From positions 15,540,865-15,604,864 of the forward strand of contig NC_074716.1 of assembly GCF_947242115.1 (NCBI RefSeq): 64,000 nt of DNA. Direction: 5' to 3'. Positions 1 to 14,200 of the stretch are shown one piece after another; position 1 is the stretch's first letter, and each line of letters opens with the position of its first letter. A model generated the notes under the pieces. The model was given only the letters and a program-made list of their open reading frames with translations. It had not been told where the DNA came from and searched no databases. The stretch is from Biomphalaria glabrata. Lineage: Eukaryota; Mollusca; Gastropoda; Planorbidae. The position numbers and the translations under genes are program-made.

Positions 1-1815
<1,815 letters not shown>

Positions 1816-2820
1816 ACTCTTCACAGAAAGATAATTTGTTTGTTCACACTGGAATCTCAAGTCGAAACAACTTCTCTTATCTGGTCATCAAAGTTCTCTC
1901 AAGCTGTTTTAAGTCCCTACTTAACAATGTATGCTAGTTGCACTCTGTGTGTGGCAGATAGGATCAGTGTGTTTGACCTTTGCACTCAGTTAATATATGG
2001 CAAGTGTATTAGTTGCATATTTATTTATTAACAACTGAAATGTTTAAAATTCAATACGATCAAATCACATCTGTGTGTATATATATATTTTGTATATATG
2101 TCTGGCTCTCTCTTCTATGCGTATGCATAGCAAGGTACTTTTCTTTCTAAGACTAACTAATAGGAAACTAGATTTTGTTAGCATCAAGAAATGTTGTTTT
2201 TTTTATGCTAATTGATTAGATTTAAAACAATTCCCTACTGTTCCACTTGGTTTTAATTTGCAAAAAAAATTTTAAAATGTAAATTGGGCGTATTTAACGC
2301 CCACAAGCTCTTCTTTGCTATAAAATAAAAAAATATATGGTTATCTTTTGGTCAAGAAAGAAGTAACTTAAAGCATTTGAAAACTATTTCAGCCTTACAA
2401 CTGGCTAGACTGATCCTATTTATCAATCAAATTTGTATATGATGTTACTATATTTAGATGTTTCTTTTTGTCTCACTGCATATATGATTTATAAATTGTT
2501 TACTTTGTTACCTGGCTATTTACATTTTCAAGTTTCATTTGATTACCTTTAGATATACTGTATATAATGCAGCAATTGTAAAAAAAACAGAAACAACTTC
2601 AAACTTTAAATTTTTTCTGTTTTGATGTTTGTGTGTGTATTGGTGTTCCCAAGAGAGAAATATTCAGTTATACTTGACGACGCTGGAACAAAAATATATC
2701 TATAATTTTTTTGGGCTCACATTTAATGTTAACAGATTATTTTAATTTGACTTAAAAACAGCTGATAGTGTTTGTTTTAAGAAATAAAATTTATTAAAAA
2801 TAAATGTTGTGGAAAAAATT
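1816..2820 (+). other. Probable TMEM50 3' UTR with poly(A) signals
   Basis: AT-rich non-coding sequence follows the TAA. Two AATAAA hexamers at 2783-2788 and about 2799-2804 are the first strong cluster downstream and probably end the transcript near 2820. The UTR end is an inference; no transcript was available. Confidence 0.5.
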
Positions 2821-3482
2821 TTGTTGTTTCTCTTTGTTTTCATTGTTAATATTTCGCCTTGTTATTTTACCTCTAAAGCTTGTCTTGCAAAGTGAGCAAG
2901 TCTATTCTACAAGTTGAACAAAGAATTGTGCACTGTACACATCATCAAAGTTGGTAAGGAAAAAAAAACAACTAAATAGGACTAAAATGAGATTTATTCA
3001 GTTCAAAACTTTTTTGTTATGTCTTTGATATTGAAGACCATTTAGGACTTCAGTCATAATATTTTGTACACGAATTTGCAGAAATATATTTTTTGAAACA
3101 CATATTGTTTTATTTTATTTATTCAACACCAACTGTAATGCCTTAATTTACCTGCAAAATTCTTATGGAAACACTTAGATTATCAATAATTATATTTTTA
3201 TATTAAAAAAATACCAAGGACTTTAATGTACCTTAGCTTAATGTAGTCTTTAACCCTTTTGAGATGAAGCCCAACACCTATGTTATAAAAATAAATTATA
3301 ATAATTTGTATTAATAAAACTATATATATTTTTTAAACTGCATATATGCTCTCATTTTTAATCAAAGTAATCAAAATAGGGCTGTAAAAAAATAATTTAT
3401 ACTAGCTGATTTCTGAAACCCTATTACTAGGAGCATGTTTCTAAAAACTAGCAGGAGAGCTGTCCAGTTTGTTATTTCTGAC

Positions 3483-3660
3483 CATTGAAGTCTGGTCATG
3501 CAGTATGCATGCTGGACTGTCGTTTGGTTGTCTCAATGGTCCCAGGTTCATACCCTGCCCGCTTCCATCTCCTGTTATCCTGCTGGAGATTTGGGCTAGG
3601 AAGTAGATTATCTTTAACTCTGAAGGAACATCCGAAACGTAAAATATTTTACAAAACTAT
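3483..3660 (+). mobile_element. tRNA-derived SINE, family A copy
   Basis: The head resembles a tRNA gene, with a box-B-like GGTTCATACCC near 3544-3554. It is followed by a family body (CTGGAGATTTGGGCTAGGAA) and a tail with GAAGGAACATCCGAAACGTA. The same body and tail occur in reverse at 49405-49580. The two copies are clearly diverged, so the element is not recent. An open frame across it is incidental. Confidence 0.75.
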
Positions 3661-4731
3661 CATAAATCTAGAAGACTAGACTATATCTATTTCCATCCCA
3701 TTTACAACCTATATTTTGTATTAAAAGTTGTAAATTTTATTTCTAGTAGTACCTGTATTTAAGAATTAAATCCACGTCACTGCCACTGTCTTAAATTATT
3801 GCCCCTAACAAATTTTTCAAACTAATCTCTTTATTGACCAAATGTGAAATGAAAGCCAACATTTATATGCCAGTAGGATGAACAAAACAAGGTAGGCAAG
3901 CCAATCAGACAGCTTGACCTATAGATTGGTTGCTCTTTCTGACTAAGTAACCATGGACAGTCTCAAAAGAATTAAAGGAATTTCAACAATGTGGAAGACA
4001 ACTGGAAGGCTATTTGTTTTGTTTGTATTTTCATGTTATTTCATTGTTATAAACTGATTTAAAAAATAAATAAAACACATTATAGACTACAGGTATTTCC
4101 CAATTCTGTCAATGGTACTAGTAAAATCAGTACTTGAGAAAAAAAAATTGTCTTAAACAAACTAAATACTAATGCTTTTCTTGAGCCATATATATATTAT
4201 CCTTCAGCAAACATGTAAGAGTAATAACATGAACTACTCCTCTATTTATACTCCTGTTATTTAAAATTGTACTTGTTTTTCGTCCATATAAGTGTCAGTG
4301 GTGATGGTCATTGCTTTCACCCACTTACATTTCAAGTGACTCAAGAGGGTCCTTCCCTAATTAATTGCAATTTGATTTAAAAATGAATTAGTATTAAAAA
4401 TTTCAATTGATGAGTAATTATTTTCATCATAAAATGCGAATCTTATTATTGTTTCAAATGTTATATAGATTTCAAAGAAACCAACTCAGTAGACCTGATT
4501 GGTACAAACTACAAGTATATTATTTTAAATATCAATTTCTAGTTTGTTATGAGGACAACTCGTACAAATATTTGTTGGATTGATGACTTGGCGATTTCAG
4601 CAAAATGTTAAGGAAGTAATTGAATGCTTCAACATGTTGAGATCTTAGCTTCACTAGGTTATTTCTCACTTTATCTTGATACTGATTGTAGAGAGCATTT
4701 AGGGATTCAGTCAAACATAACATGCCTTATG

Positions 4732-5030
4732 TTCTCTGTGTGTGAGATACCAGCTAGTGGGGTGTACACTGCAGTTAGAATTCTCTGTGTGTGAGATACC
4801 AGTTAGTGACACACTGCAGTTAGAATTGTCTGTGTGTGAGATACCAGCTAGTGGAGTGTATGCTGCAGTTAGAATTCTCTGTGTGTGAGATACCAGCTAG
4901 TGGAATGTACACTGCAGTTAGAATTCTGTGTGAGATACCAGCTAGTAGAGTGTACACTGCAGTTAGAATTCTCTGTGTGAGATACCAGCTAAGCTAGTGG
5001 AGTGTACACTGTAGTTAGAATTCTCTCTGT
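4732..5030. repeat. Minisatellite, about 50-bp unit, six copies
   Basis: Six head-to-tail copies share TGTGTGAGATACCAGCTAGT followed by a variable GGxGTGTACACTGCAGTTAGAATTC segment. Unit length drifts between about 40 and 55 bp through small indels. It lies about 200 bp beyond the end of the MRPS9 coding sequence, in the convergent intergenic interval. Confidence 0.9.
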
Positions 5031-5146
5031 GCTTGTGTAAGAAAAATATGTCTCATTAATCTAAAATTTGTAAAGATATATTATCTTGTGTTATCTTTTA
5101 TAATCAACAAAACATGATATTTGAATTGATCAAGCATCAATAAATC

Positions 5147-5152
5147 TTTAAT
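5147..5152 (-). promoter_or_regulatory. Candidate MRPS9 poly(A) signal (ATTAAA)
   Basis: Read on the minus strand this is ATTAAA, the common variant hexamer, 82 bp downstream of the MRPS9 stop. It is the nearest plausible cleavage signal. Position only; no transcript evidence. Confidence 0.4.
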
Positions 5153-5233
5153 GGCATTATAAAAAACAAAAAATTTATACAAAAAAGGTGACATTTCTGT
5201 AACTGCCTTGTGAAAGTTGCTTGAAATAAAAAC

Positions 5234-8200
5234 TTATCTCTTTTTCCTGTTGAATAAAACGATATGGTTAAAGAGGAAGTCAATGACAAAAAAAAAAAGG
5301 ATATAAAATGAAAGTTAAAAACCACCAACCATGTGAATTTTTTTCTGGCTCCCTCTTGACCTGGTTTCTTTCTTTCTCTTTTTCTAGGATCTCTGGTTAA
5401 CATACCGGCTATATTCAAAATAAATATGTCATTTAGGTCTTTTAGTTAGCATTAAAGCCATAAAGCTATTTAACAAGCCTTACCTAACTTTTTCTTACTG
5501 AATCTAGTACACCTAAATAATTTTAATTGTGACTATTTTTTTAAAACTTCATACAAGAAGTAGTACTAATTTAATTGATTTGTTAACTTGAGTAAAACCA
5601 TAATAAAGAATTACGGTCAAAGTCTACTCACAAAGACGCAACTGTTCTTTGATATCATCAGATACAAAAGCACACAAGGCTTGTGACAGAGCAAACCTAA
5701 TAGCCCCGGCCTGACCAGTGGGACCACCATACTTAGCATCTGCTACTATATCCACCTGACCAAGCAGTCCGGTTACACTTAGTGGAAATAACAGGGTCTC
5801 CCTGTGAAGAAAAGCATGACCTTATAAAAATGTTCAATGATTTTGACATCTAAATTGTTACAAGCAATAACTTTAAAAAATAAATCCCCCAAAGATTAAG
5901 AAAAACAACCAAGAGTAACACCATGTTAGTTTGTACCATGTTGTCATGATAGTTTATGCTACATGGGCACTAGTAGGCTATAATTTACACTAGATCCCCC
6001 AACACCTTAATCAATAATTGCAATAGAAATATTCAGTGATTATAGTGAGGATGAAAAAACAAATGTGTATCAAACTTTGACATAGACTCATTTTGATTTA
6101 TTAATAAAATTATTATTATAAGTGGCAAGCGTGGTCGACAGGCCAAGTGCGCTTGAACTTGGTAGGCTTGGCAACCTAGAAGGGAGCTCGAGGTTCGACA
6201 CCCGACTCGGGCAGAGTTGTGTTAACTGAGCACCTAAAGGCAGCACAGAAAACCAACTCCTAGATACCCCCTCCCCCCCCCCCCCCCCACTGGTCCACAA
6301 ATGAGATTGGACCAAAAGAGCTCTGAGCATGCTATTAGCATGAAAGTAGCGCTATATAAAAGCTATAATAATAATAATATTAATGGAATTTATCAAAAAG
6401 TCTTTGTATTTAAATAAAATAGAATTCATGACAGAAAAAAAGAGGACATGCCCCACAATAAGGTTCAGCCAATACAAAGTGGAGGCTCGTCTTGCGTTCA
6501 ATATGTGTGTCTGAGAACAACACTCTCTACTCTGCCAGTATGATGATAGAAAATCTGGCTCAGGTCTGTAAATGTTATATGTGGCTTATTTTCTGATATA
6601 AGGCTTTCTTTGCATCGCTGTCTGCTACCCAATCTTCACATTAAACATTTGTATTTTCACTTCTTTGTTCTTTTAATAAGCTCATAATGCTTATTATGAG
6701 CAGACAAGAATTTTTTTCTCAGCATTCTTTCATGTTAAAGAAAGCAACAAACTCTGAATGCAGCTCCACTGGAAGTGGCGCTCTGTAAGACTTGAAGGGT
6801 TTGTGTTTACAGTTATCAAAGATGAGTTACATTTTTTGTTTTCTTGTATTAAAATCAAACCTAATTCCTTAAAAAGCTATTTAACTTATAAATAGATATA
6901 ACTTATTTCAGAACTATTTCCACTAATTAATTTAAATGAACAACTTTCAGTTTAGGACTACTTTGTCCCACTACTGAATAATAATAGTATATACGTACTA
7001 ATACTAGACTACTAATAATAACTAATAGTAATTTACTATACAAAGTTCACCACCATAGTTTGCTTAAAAAATTAAAATATTTCGGCATTAATGGTCCACT
7101 GCATCAGTGGATTAAAGATTTTCTGATAGGGAGAGAACAAAAATGTAATAATAAATGACTCTAAATCAACACCAATAACAGTAAACTCAGGTGTACCTCA
7201 AGGAACAGTCTTAGGTCTACTATTATTTTTAATTTACATAAATGATTTACCAAATTACATTACTTCGGGAACAAAAGTCAGATTATTTGCAGTCGATTGC
7301 ATGATATATAGAACAATAAAAACAACAGAAATTTTACAAAGAGAATTAGATGAATTACAGAAATGTGAATCAAATTGGAGCATGTCTTTCTACCTAGAAA
7401 AATGTCAGTTATTAAGAGTAACAAAAAAACTAAACAAATTAATTCCACTTATCTTATTCATGGTAAACCAGTAACACAGACTAAAAATGCAAAATACTTT
7501 GGTGTTATAATAAATGAAAAACTGTCATGGAATCCCCATATTGATGAAACTATTTTAAACAATCAAACAAAGCATTAGGGTTTATTAAAAGAAATTTCTA
7601 TAAATCAAATAAGAACATAAAACTAAAATGTTATTTAACCTTGGTTAGGCCAATAATAGAATATGCATCCTCTGTTTGGGACACCTCAACTCAAGAAAAC
7701 ATTAAGAAACTGGAACAGACACAAAATAGAGCAGTGAGATTCATAACAAACGAATAATATTCATATTTGACTAGAGTAACACCTTTAGTAAAATCACTAA
7801 ATTTAGAAAGCCTTCAGGATAGAAGAATTCGAAGTAAAGTAGCAATTATACATAAAACACTGAACCATAATCTTCAAATACAAAAACAAAATTTAATAAA
7901 ATACTCAGAAAGACACAAAGATAAAGGCACATTCATCGTTCCATAAGCTAAGACAAATATGTACAAATGCTCTTTCTTCCCTAGCGCTATTAGAGCATGG
8001 AATGGGTTGCCTGAGCTTGCTAGGAAGACCAGTGACTTGGCAGAATTTAGGTCATTGGTTAATATGCATGACTAAATGCATGACGCATAAGGATGTAATC
8101 ATCTTCTTTTTTGAAGTAACGTCTGTATCATATAAGATAAGAAGATAAGGGTTGACTTTTTTTTTACAAACTAGTACATCAAATCTTTCCTTCCTACTTG

Positions 8201-11200
8201 GAAACTTATGTGTTTAGGACTGTCCATATCTCTTGATGAAATATTTTGAAATTGTATTGATATATTCAATAAGATAGTCCCAATAAAAAAAAATTCAATA
8301 CAAGCCTTCACCTATATAACAAATTGGAAAAATAGCTTAGATCTTTCTCATTGATGGTGACTTGACCAGTACCAGGCTTGTAAACTTTAACTTGAGCCCA
8401 AGAATCTTTTCTTCTCCCTGTATTGTAGAGAGTATTATCAAAGTTGGTTTCATCAAATAAAATTCAGACAATTAATTAGGACTTCAACTATAAGACACTT
8501 ACAACGTAAGAAATCTATTTACATTTTAGAAAGCATACATAGAACATGTTAACAATTACATCAGAAAAGATTGGCATCAGAAAAGATAGTTTTAAGACTA
8601 CAATTATTTTAATAATGCAATAACATAGTTTAAAAAACAAAAACTTAATAGAATCAGTATGTTATTAAGGCTATAACCCACAGAATGAAAAAAAAAATGG
8701 TATAAGTCCCTTCATCATTATAGAATAAACTCTTCCCAAAAATGCTCATCCTATATAGAAGTTGTCACTTGTACTTCTATAAGGGTGTAGATTAAAAAAA
8801 CAATCTTGAGGTTAAAACCATGTGCAAGTCAGATTGATTTTCAAAACTAAAACTACTCTAAAACTGCATCTAGCAATTAGGACTTAACAAATCCTTACTT
8901 GTGACAGTGACACTATCAAAGGTTGTTCTTTTTATTTAAAAAAAAAAAAATTACCTTCAGCCCAAGAAAAACTTCTACCATCTGCGTCAGTCTCTACCTG
9001 TTAAAAAAAAAGGATGCAAATAAACATTCTATAAATCTACTATGTTGATATAGTTTCTTTTAATCCTGCAGATAAAAAGTGGAACAACACTCACAGGAGG
9101 AGCTATCAAGGCAGCAGAGGCCAGATGTAGCTTGTTTCTGTACTGCATTATGAATTCTTCCTCTTTGGAAGCCAGAGGATGTGATGCCAGTCTCTCCATC
9201 ATCACAATAAAATGCTGATACTGAACAGATTTCATAGATTTTAAACATCTATCTAGTAAAATATATCTAAGCTGATACTGAACAGATTTCACAGATTTTA
9301 ACTTCTAGTAAAATATTTATAAGACACAAATTTCTTTTTTAATTGATTCCTGTAAAGCTAGTTTAAAATAAAAGTGTACAGTTAAAGAGCTCATGATAAT
9401 GTACACTTAAATATCTTTATAACAATAAGATAAACATTTATTTATATATATATTAAAATATATAATATTACATCTTACATGTACACACAAAAACTATTTT
9501 GTTGACTCTGTTTATATTTTCTTCCAAATTTGTACCAGTGAACAAAACACAGTAAGGGCACCCCAATTGTTGAAATTGCATATTTTAAAACATTTTTTGC
9601 CAGCTCTTTTTATAACTAATTTATTATAAATTATAGAATCTACTTATTAACCTTTATTTCATTTGGGTTAGCTATATCAACTGGACTAAATATTAGCTTG
9701 GATAAAGAGTATTAATTATGAAGCTATTATTGTCATCATGATAAGCAACAAAAGTGTCTAACATCTGTGGATTCAGAAAACGTTCCCAACAACTTACATC
9801 TTTTTCTTGTATTTTTTCCAAAACTTTATTTTTGAGTTGGTCAAAGGTGATCCATTCACTACTAGCAATATTTCTGCATAAAAAAAATTGTGGAATATAA
9901 AATCAAACATCGTACCTTCAAAGTTTTATTTGTCTTTCAAAACTACAGGAAAATCTATAAGTGGATTAACCAATGTGAAATAAAGTATCTCTTGGTTTAT
10001 GGTGAAGAGGAGATTTTAAATGTATATATTACAATTATTTTTCAAGTGGTAAGATCTTACAATGGTTTGCTTTCGGAACTAATATCTTTTTTTGCATTGT
10101 AGAGTTGGTCTTCTAGAGTTTTCAAGCCTTCCAGCTTCCATGTAATATCCTAATAAATGAAAAAAAAAAAAAACACAACTGATTATTCAAGAGCTTATGC
10201 TTCCTTCGTAAGTGGATTCATAAGATATAAAAACATTTAGAGAAACAAATCAAACAATTATTACTTACATAAAGTATATTATAGTAGTTAGGTGATGTTG
10301 TGAAATAAAGCCAGTGGAATGGTCGTCCTTCAAAAGTAAACTCCGCAGCTGAAAAAAGAATATGAGTGAGTAATAATATTTTTGAACAAATAAATTTACT
10401 CCCCCCGACCCCCCAAAGGAAAATATATAAAAAACAAAATATGTAAGATCTTACCTTTTCTTTTTGGATAAATTTCATATGGATTCTGCAAGGATATTAG
10501 AATGAAATTCATTTGTTTTTAATAGTTATTACTTGCAATTTTTTTTATTAACAAGAAACTATGATTGAATATGAAAACTTACTTTAAGCATTGGGCGAGC
10601 TTTTTTATCAAATAATCCATTGGGCAGCAGATATTCTATAGCTCTCTAACAATAAAAATAAAATGCAGTGTTAAGAAATGACAAAACATTTATTTAACCC
10701 ATTAGCTCCTATGGCAGTACAGAACATTTTTACATTATATGCCTAACAGAGGCTGGAACATTGTGACACAATTATTATTTTTTAAACTTTCCTGTAAGAA
10801 GAGCTCATCACATCTCATTTAGAACAAGAATGAGAGCATGGAGACTCTTTTTTAGTGAGTAGAAGATGTGTATCTCATTTTTTTTTTTTTTTTAAAGAAT
10901 TTTTAGAATGAACAGGCCCAGAGACCCAGTGTATAAGCCCACCAGGCAAGTGAGAATTTTTAAGCTTTTTTATATTAAATTATATATTTTTTTAACTAGA
11001 CATAGCAATCTATTTTATAAAGTTGTTCATTTATTTATTAGTATAAATTATTAAACTTATATATTTTTTTTTAATAGTTTTATTTTTTAAGATATTTTTT
11101 TTATTCAGAGTTACCTTTCTTTGCTTTAGGGTTTAAAAGAGGATTTTTTAAAATGGATATAGGAGCTATTCGGTTAATAAATAAAATGTTAAGAAGTCTG

Positions 11201-14200
11201 GTATGAATTTACTATTAAATAAAGTTACTAAGTGACTTATGATAATAAAGGTCTAATAATAAATGTTTTTCCCTTTGAGACAAGATAAGAGATTTTAAAT
11301 TATCTTAAATGCTCAATTCCTTTGGGGGGGGGGGGGGGGGGGTTAAAGCTTCTTTTCAGAATATATTTATCTTAATATTTCATGCTTTTGTTAACAACTT
11401 TTACACAAAGATGTCTGCTAGAGCATTTACAAGGTTCTCAAAATTGGACATAAATTTATCTCCCATTTAGGCATTTGAACGAGGAATTCAGAGGCTAAAA
11501 TCATCACTGAAGTTGCATGTATGGAAACAAACAAGTGGCTTCCAAGACCTGTCATATCAGACTTTGGCAGGTCTCAAAACAGATATGGTTTTCTCTTCCT
11601 ACACAATCTGGGCATCGGTTGTCAACATTTGGTATGAACTGTGCATAGTAGAAACCATCAGGACAATGGCACCAGGTTATTGTAGCTTATTTAGACTTTT
11701 TCACATACTTAGAAAGTTATATAAAATACATTATGTATCCTATTAGTGTTGCAATGAGATATAAAAGATATTGGCTTATTTTAAAAAATGGTTCACTTTA
11801 AAATATTGCTGCAAAACACAAGTATTCATTAGCGTACTGAATAAAAAAAATACACTAGAAAATGAATTTCAGAACTAAAATTTTAAGCAAAAAAAAATTA
11901 TTTGAAAGACTAAACAACTCTTATACTAGACTAATTGTATATCATTACATCAACATCCTCTTGAGTAAAAGTGTCTGGATCTGCTCCCATGATGTTTGCT
12001 AGATGTCGCTTACCAATTTCATAGTCTGCTACTTCTGTTTTCATAAGTTCATCTGTAAAAAATAATAAAGTAATGACATTAACTTTTAAAAGTACTCAAT
12101 AATACAATGCTGAGAAGGCTATTATAACTTGCTTAAGGAAAATCTTTAAAAAGATAAATGGGGAATAACCACACAAGGTTAGATTACATCTAGAAGATAA
12201 AGCTAATTCCGGTCACTTTTGTTCATATATATTTAACTTTCTTTAATTTAATAAGATTCCAATAATCATAATAAGATATCACAGTGGACAAAGTTTTATC
12301 TTAAATTTCACGCAGCTTGTAATGTGAATCTTACAAAGTAATTCTTTAAGACAATGAATGAAATTTCTCTCTACAAAAATGTGGTTTGCTTATTTAGAAG
12401 CCTAATTGTGCAAAGGCTATACATGTTTAAGATAAGGAGCTTTGTAATAATAGCAACAAAAATTCTATTTTGAACCTATCCATACTACTATCATTGTTCT
12501 TCTGCAGGTTTTATTGATGTGTCTACAAAAATATAAAAAACATATTCACCATGTTTTTTCACTTTTTCCATATAAGCTTTCATAGAACGACTTATTGTTA
12601 TTGCTTTAGCTGATGGTTGGTTGTCTGATTTAGTAACTGATTGATTTCCTCCATTTACTAAGTCACTACTAATTGTTGTAACCTGAAAAGTGTAATGCAT
12701 AGAATGATCAAATAAACATAATATATAATAATTATTAATAATAATATAATAATTTTATTTATAAAGCACTGTTAACAAACAAAATGTAGGCTCAAGGCGC
12801 TGTAATAACATTACAAACACAAACACGACAGCTAAAATGACAATTAATCTAAAAATGTTTTTAACAGATAGGTCTTAATGTTTTTCTTAAAAGTGGTGTA
12901 GCATGTTGTCTGTCTGAGATCAATGGGGAGTGAGTTCCAAACCTTTGGTCCGTAAACTGAAAAAGCCTGCAGACCGTAGCTTTTGAGGGAGAAACATGGC
13001 ACCACTAAAAGCGTTGAGTCCATTGAGCACAGGGCTCTCTGGGGAGTAATATGGAGTAATCAGTTCACTAAGGTACAAGGGCATCTCATTGTTATAAGCT
13101 CCAAAGTGTGGCGACCTTGTAATCGATTCTCACTTTCAAGGGAAGCCAATGGAGCGTGCGCAAGAGCGTAGTAGCAGAATCTCATCTTGTTTTTCTAAGG
13201 ACTATTCGTGCGGCATTGTTCTGAATACGTTGCAGATTGGCTATTTTGTCATCGGGTATACCTGCTAGCATGGCGTTGCAGTAGTCAAGGCGGGAGAGTA
13301 TGAATGCCACAGCTAGCGTTTTTGTTGACTCCATTGTTAAATATGGTCGGATCTGGCCTAATCTGCACAGCTGCAGATAAATACCCTTGAAGAGCTGACT
13401 TATGTGTGGGTTTGAGTTTTTGGCACATCGGCACAATTTAGGCCATGTTGCGCCCGTAATCCTTCAAGGATTACTCTCCTTTACAAGAGCTTAATTCCAT
13501 ACAGTTAAATCATTAAAAACAAGGTTGAAAGATAGTGTGAGTCGAAGAAAACTCCAAGATTCTGCACTACATGGACATAAGGAACCTGGCAGTTCGTGAT
13601 AAAAAGAGAATCTGTGTTCTCACTCACCCTTGCAATGGTACCAATGATTTTCTCTGCCAGATGCAACACCTCTGAGGGTACTGAGGAATCGTATAACTGT
13701 GAGTCATTGGCAAAGAAATGGCATAAGATGCCAGTTGGCCGTATGACACCGCTGAGTGGATATGTATACATAGAAAACAGTACTGGGCCTAGAACTGATC
13801 CTTGGGGTACTCCATACTTCAATAGTAAGCTTGTTGATTCTGTCCTATTAACAACGACACTTTGGGTGCGTTCAGTCAGGTAGGATCCAAGCCACTTTAG
13901 GACGATTCCTGCTAAACCAAAAGTGGCAGAGAATCTGACCATCATAATTTCATGGTCTAGCGTATCAAATGCTGCGGACGAGTCCAGCATGGAAAGAATT
14001 GATATGTGGCCTATGTCGGAATTGTGAAGTAAGTCAATTAGTATCCTGACCACTACTGTCTCTGTGCTACGGCACTTCCTATATGCAGATTGAAATTCTT
14101 CCAAGAGACAATACTGTTCACAATGTTAGTAATTGTGGGTACAAGCTTATCTAGCTGATGTTAAAGTGGTAGACTTAGATCTAGATCTCCATCAATAATG

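Larger units (their letters stand above)
2821..5146. other. Intergenic DNA between converging TMEM50 and MRPS9
   Basis: No coding sequence is supported here. The stretch contains a tRNA-derived SINE (3483-3660) and a roughly 50-bp minisatellite (4732-5030). The rest is AT-rich unique-looking sequence. Confidence 0.6.

Noticed and set aside
3485-3679. 64-codon plus-strand frame
   Set aside because: It reads through a tRNA-derived SINE.
4732-5030. CRISPR array
   Set aside because: Contiguous minisatellite without unique spacers, in an animal genome.
5137-5418. MRPS9 last exon read straight through to give a long hydrophobic tail
   Set aside because: Splicing at 5330 and 5246 restores the conserved KFTWKKR end exactly in phase, so the read-through frame is intronic.
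6088-6330. 80-codon minus-strand frame with a Gly run
   Set aside because: It is the complement of a SINE with a poly-C run; not a gene.
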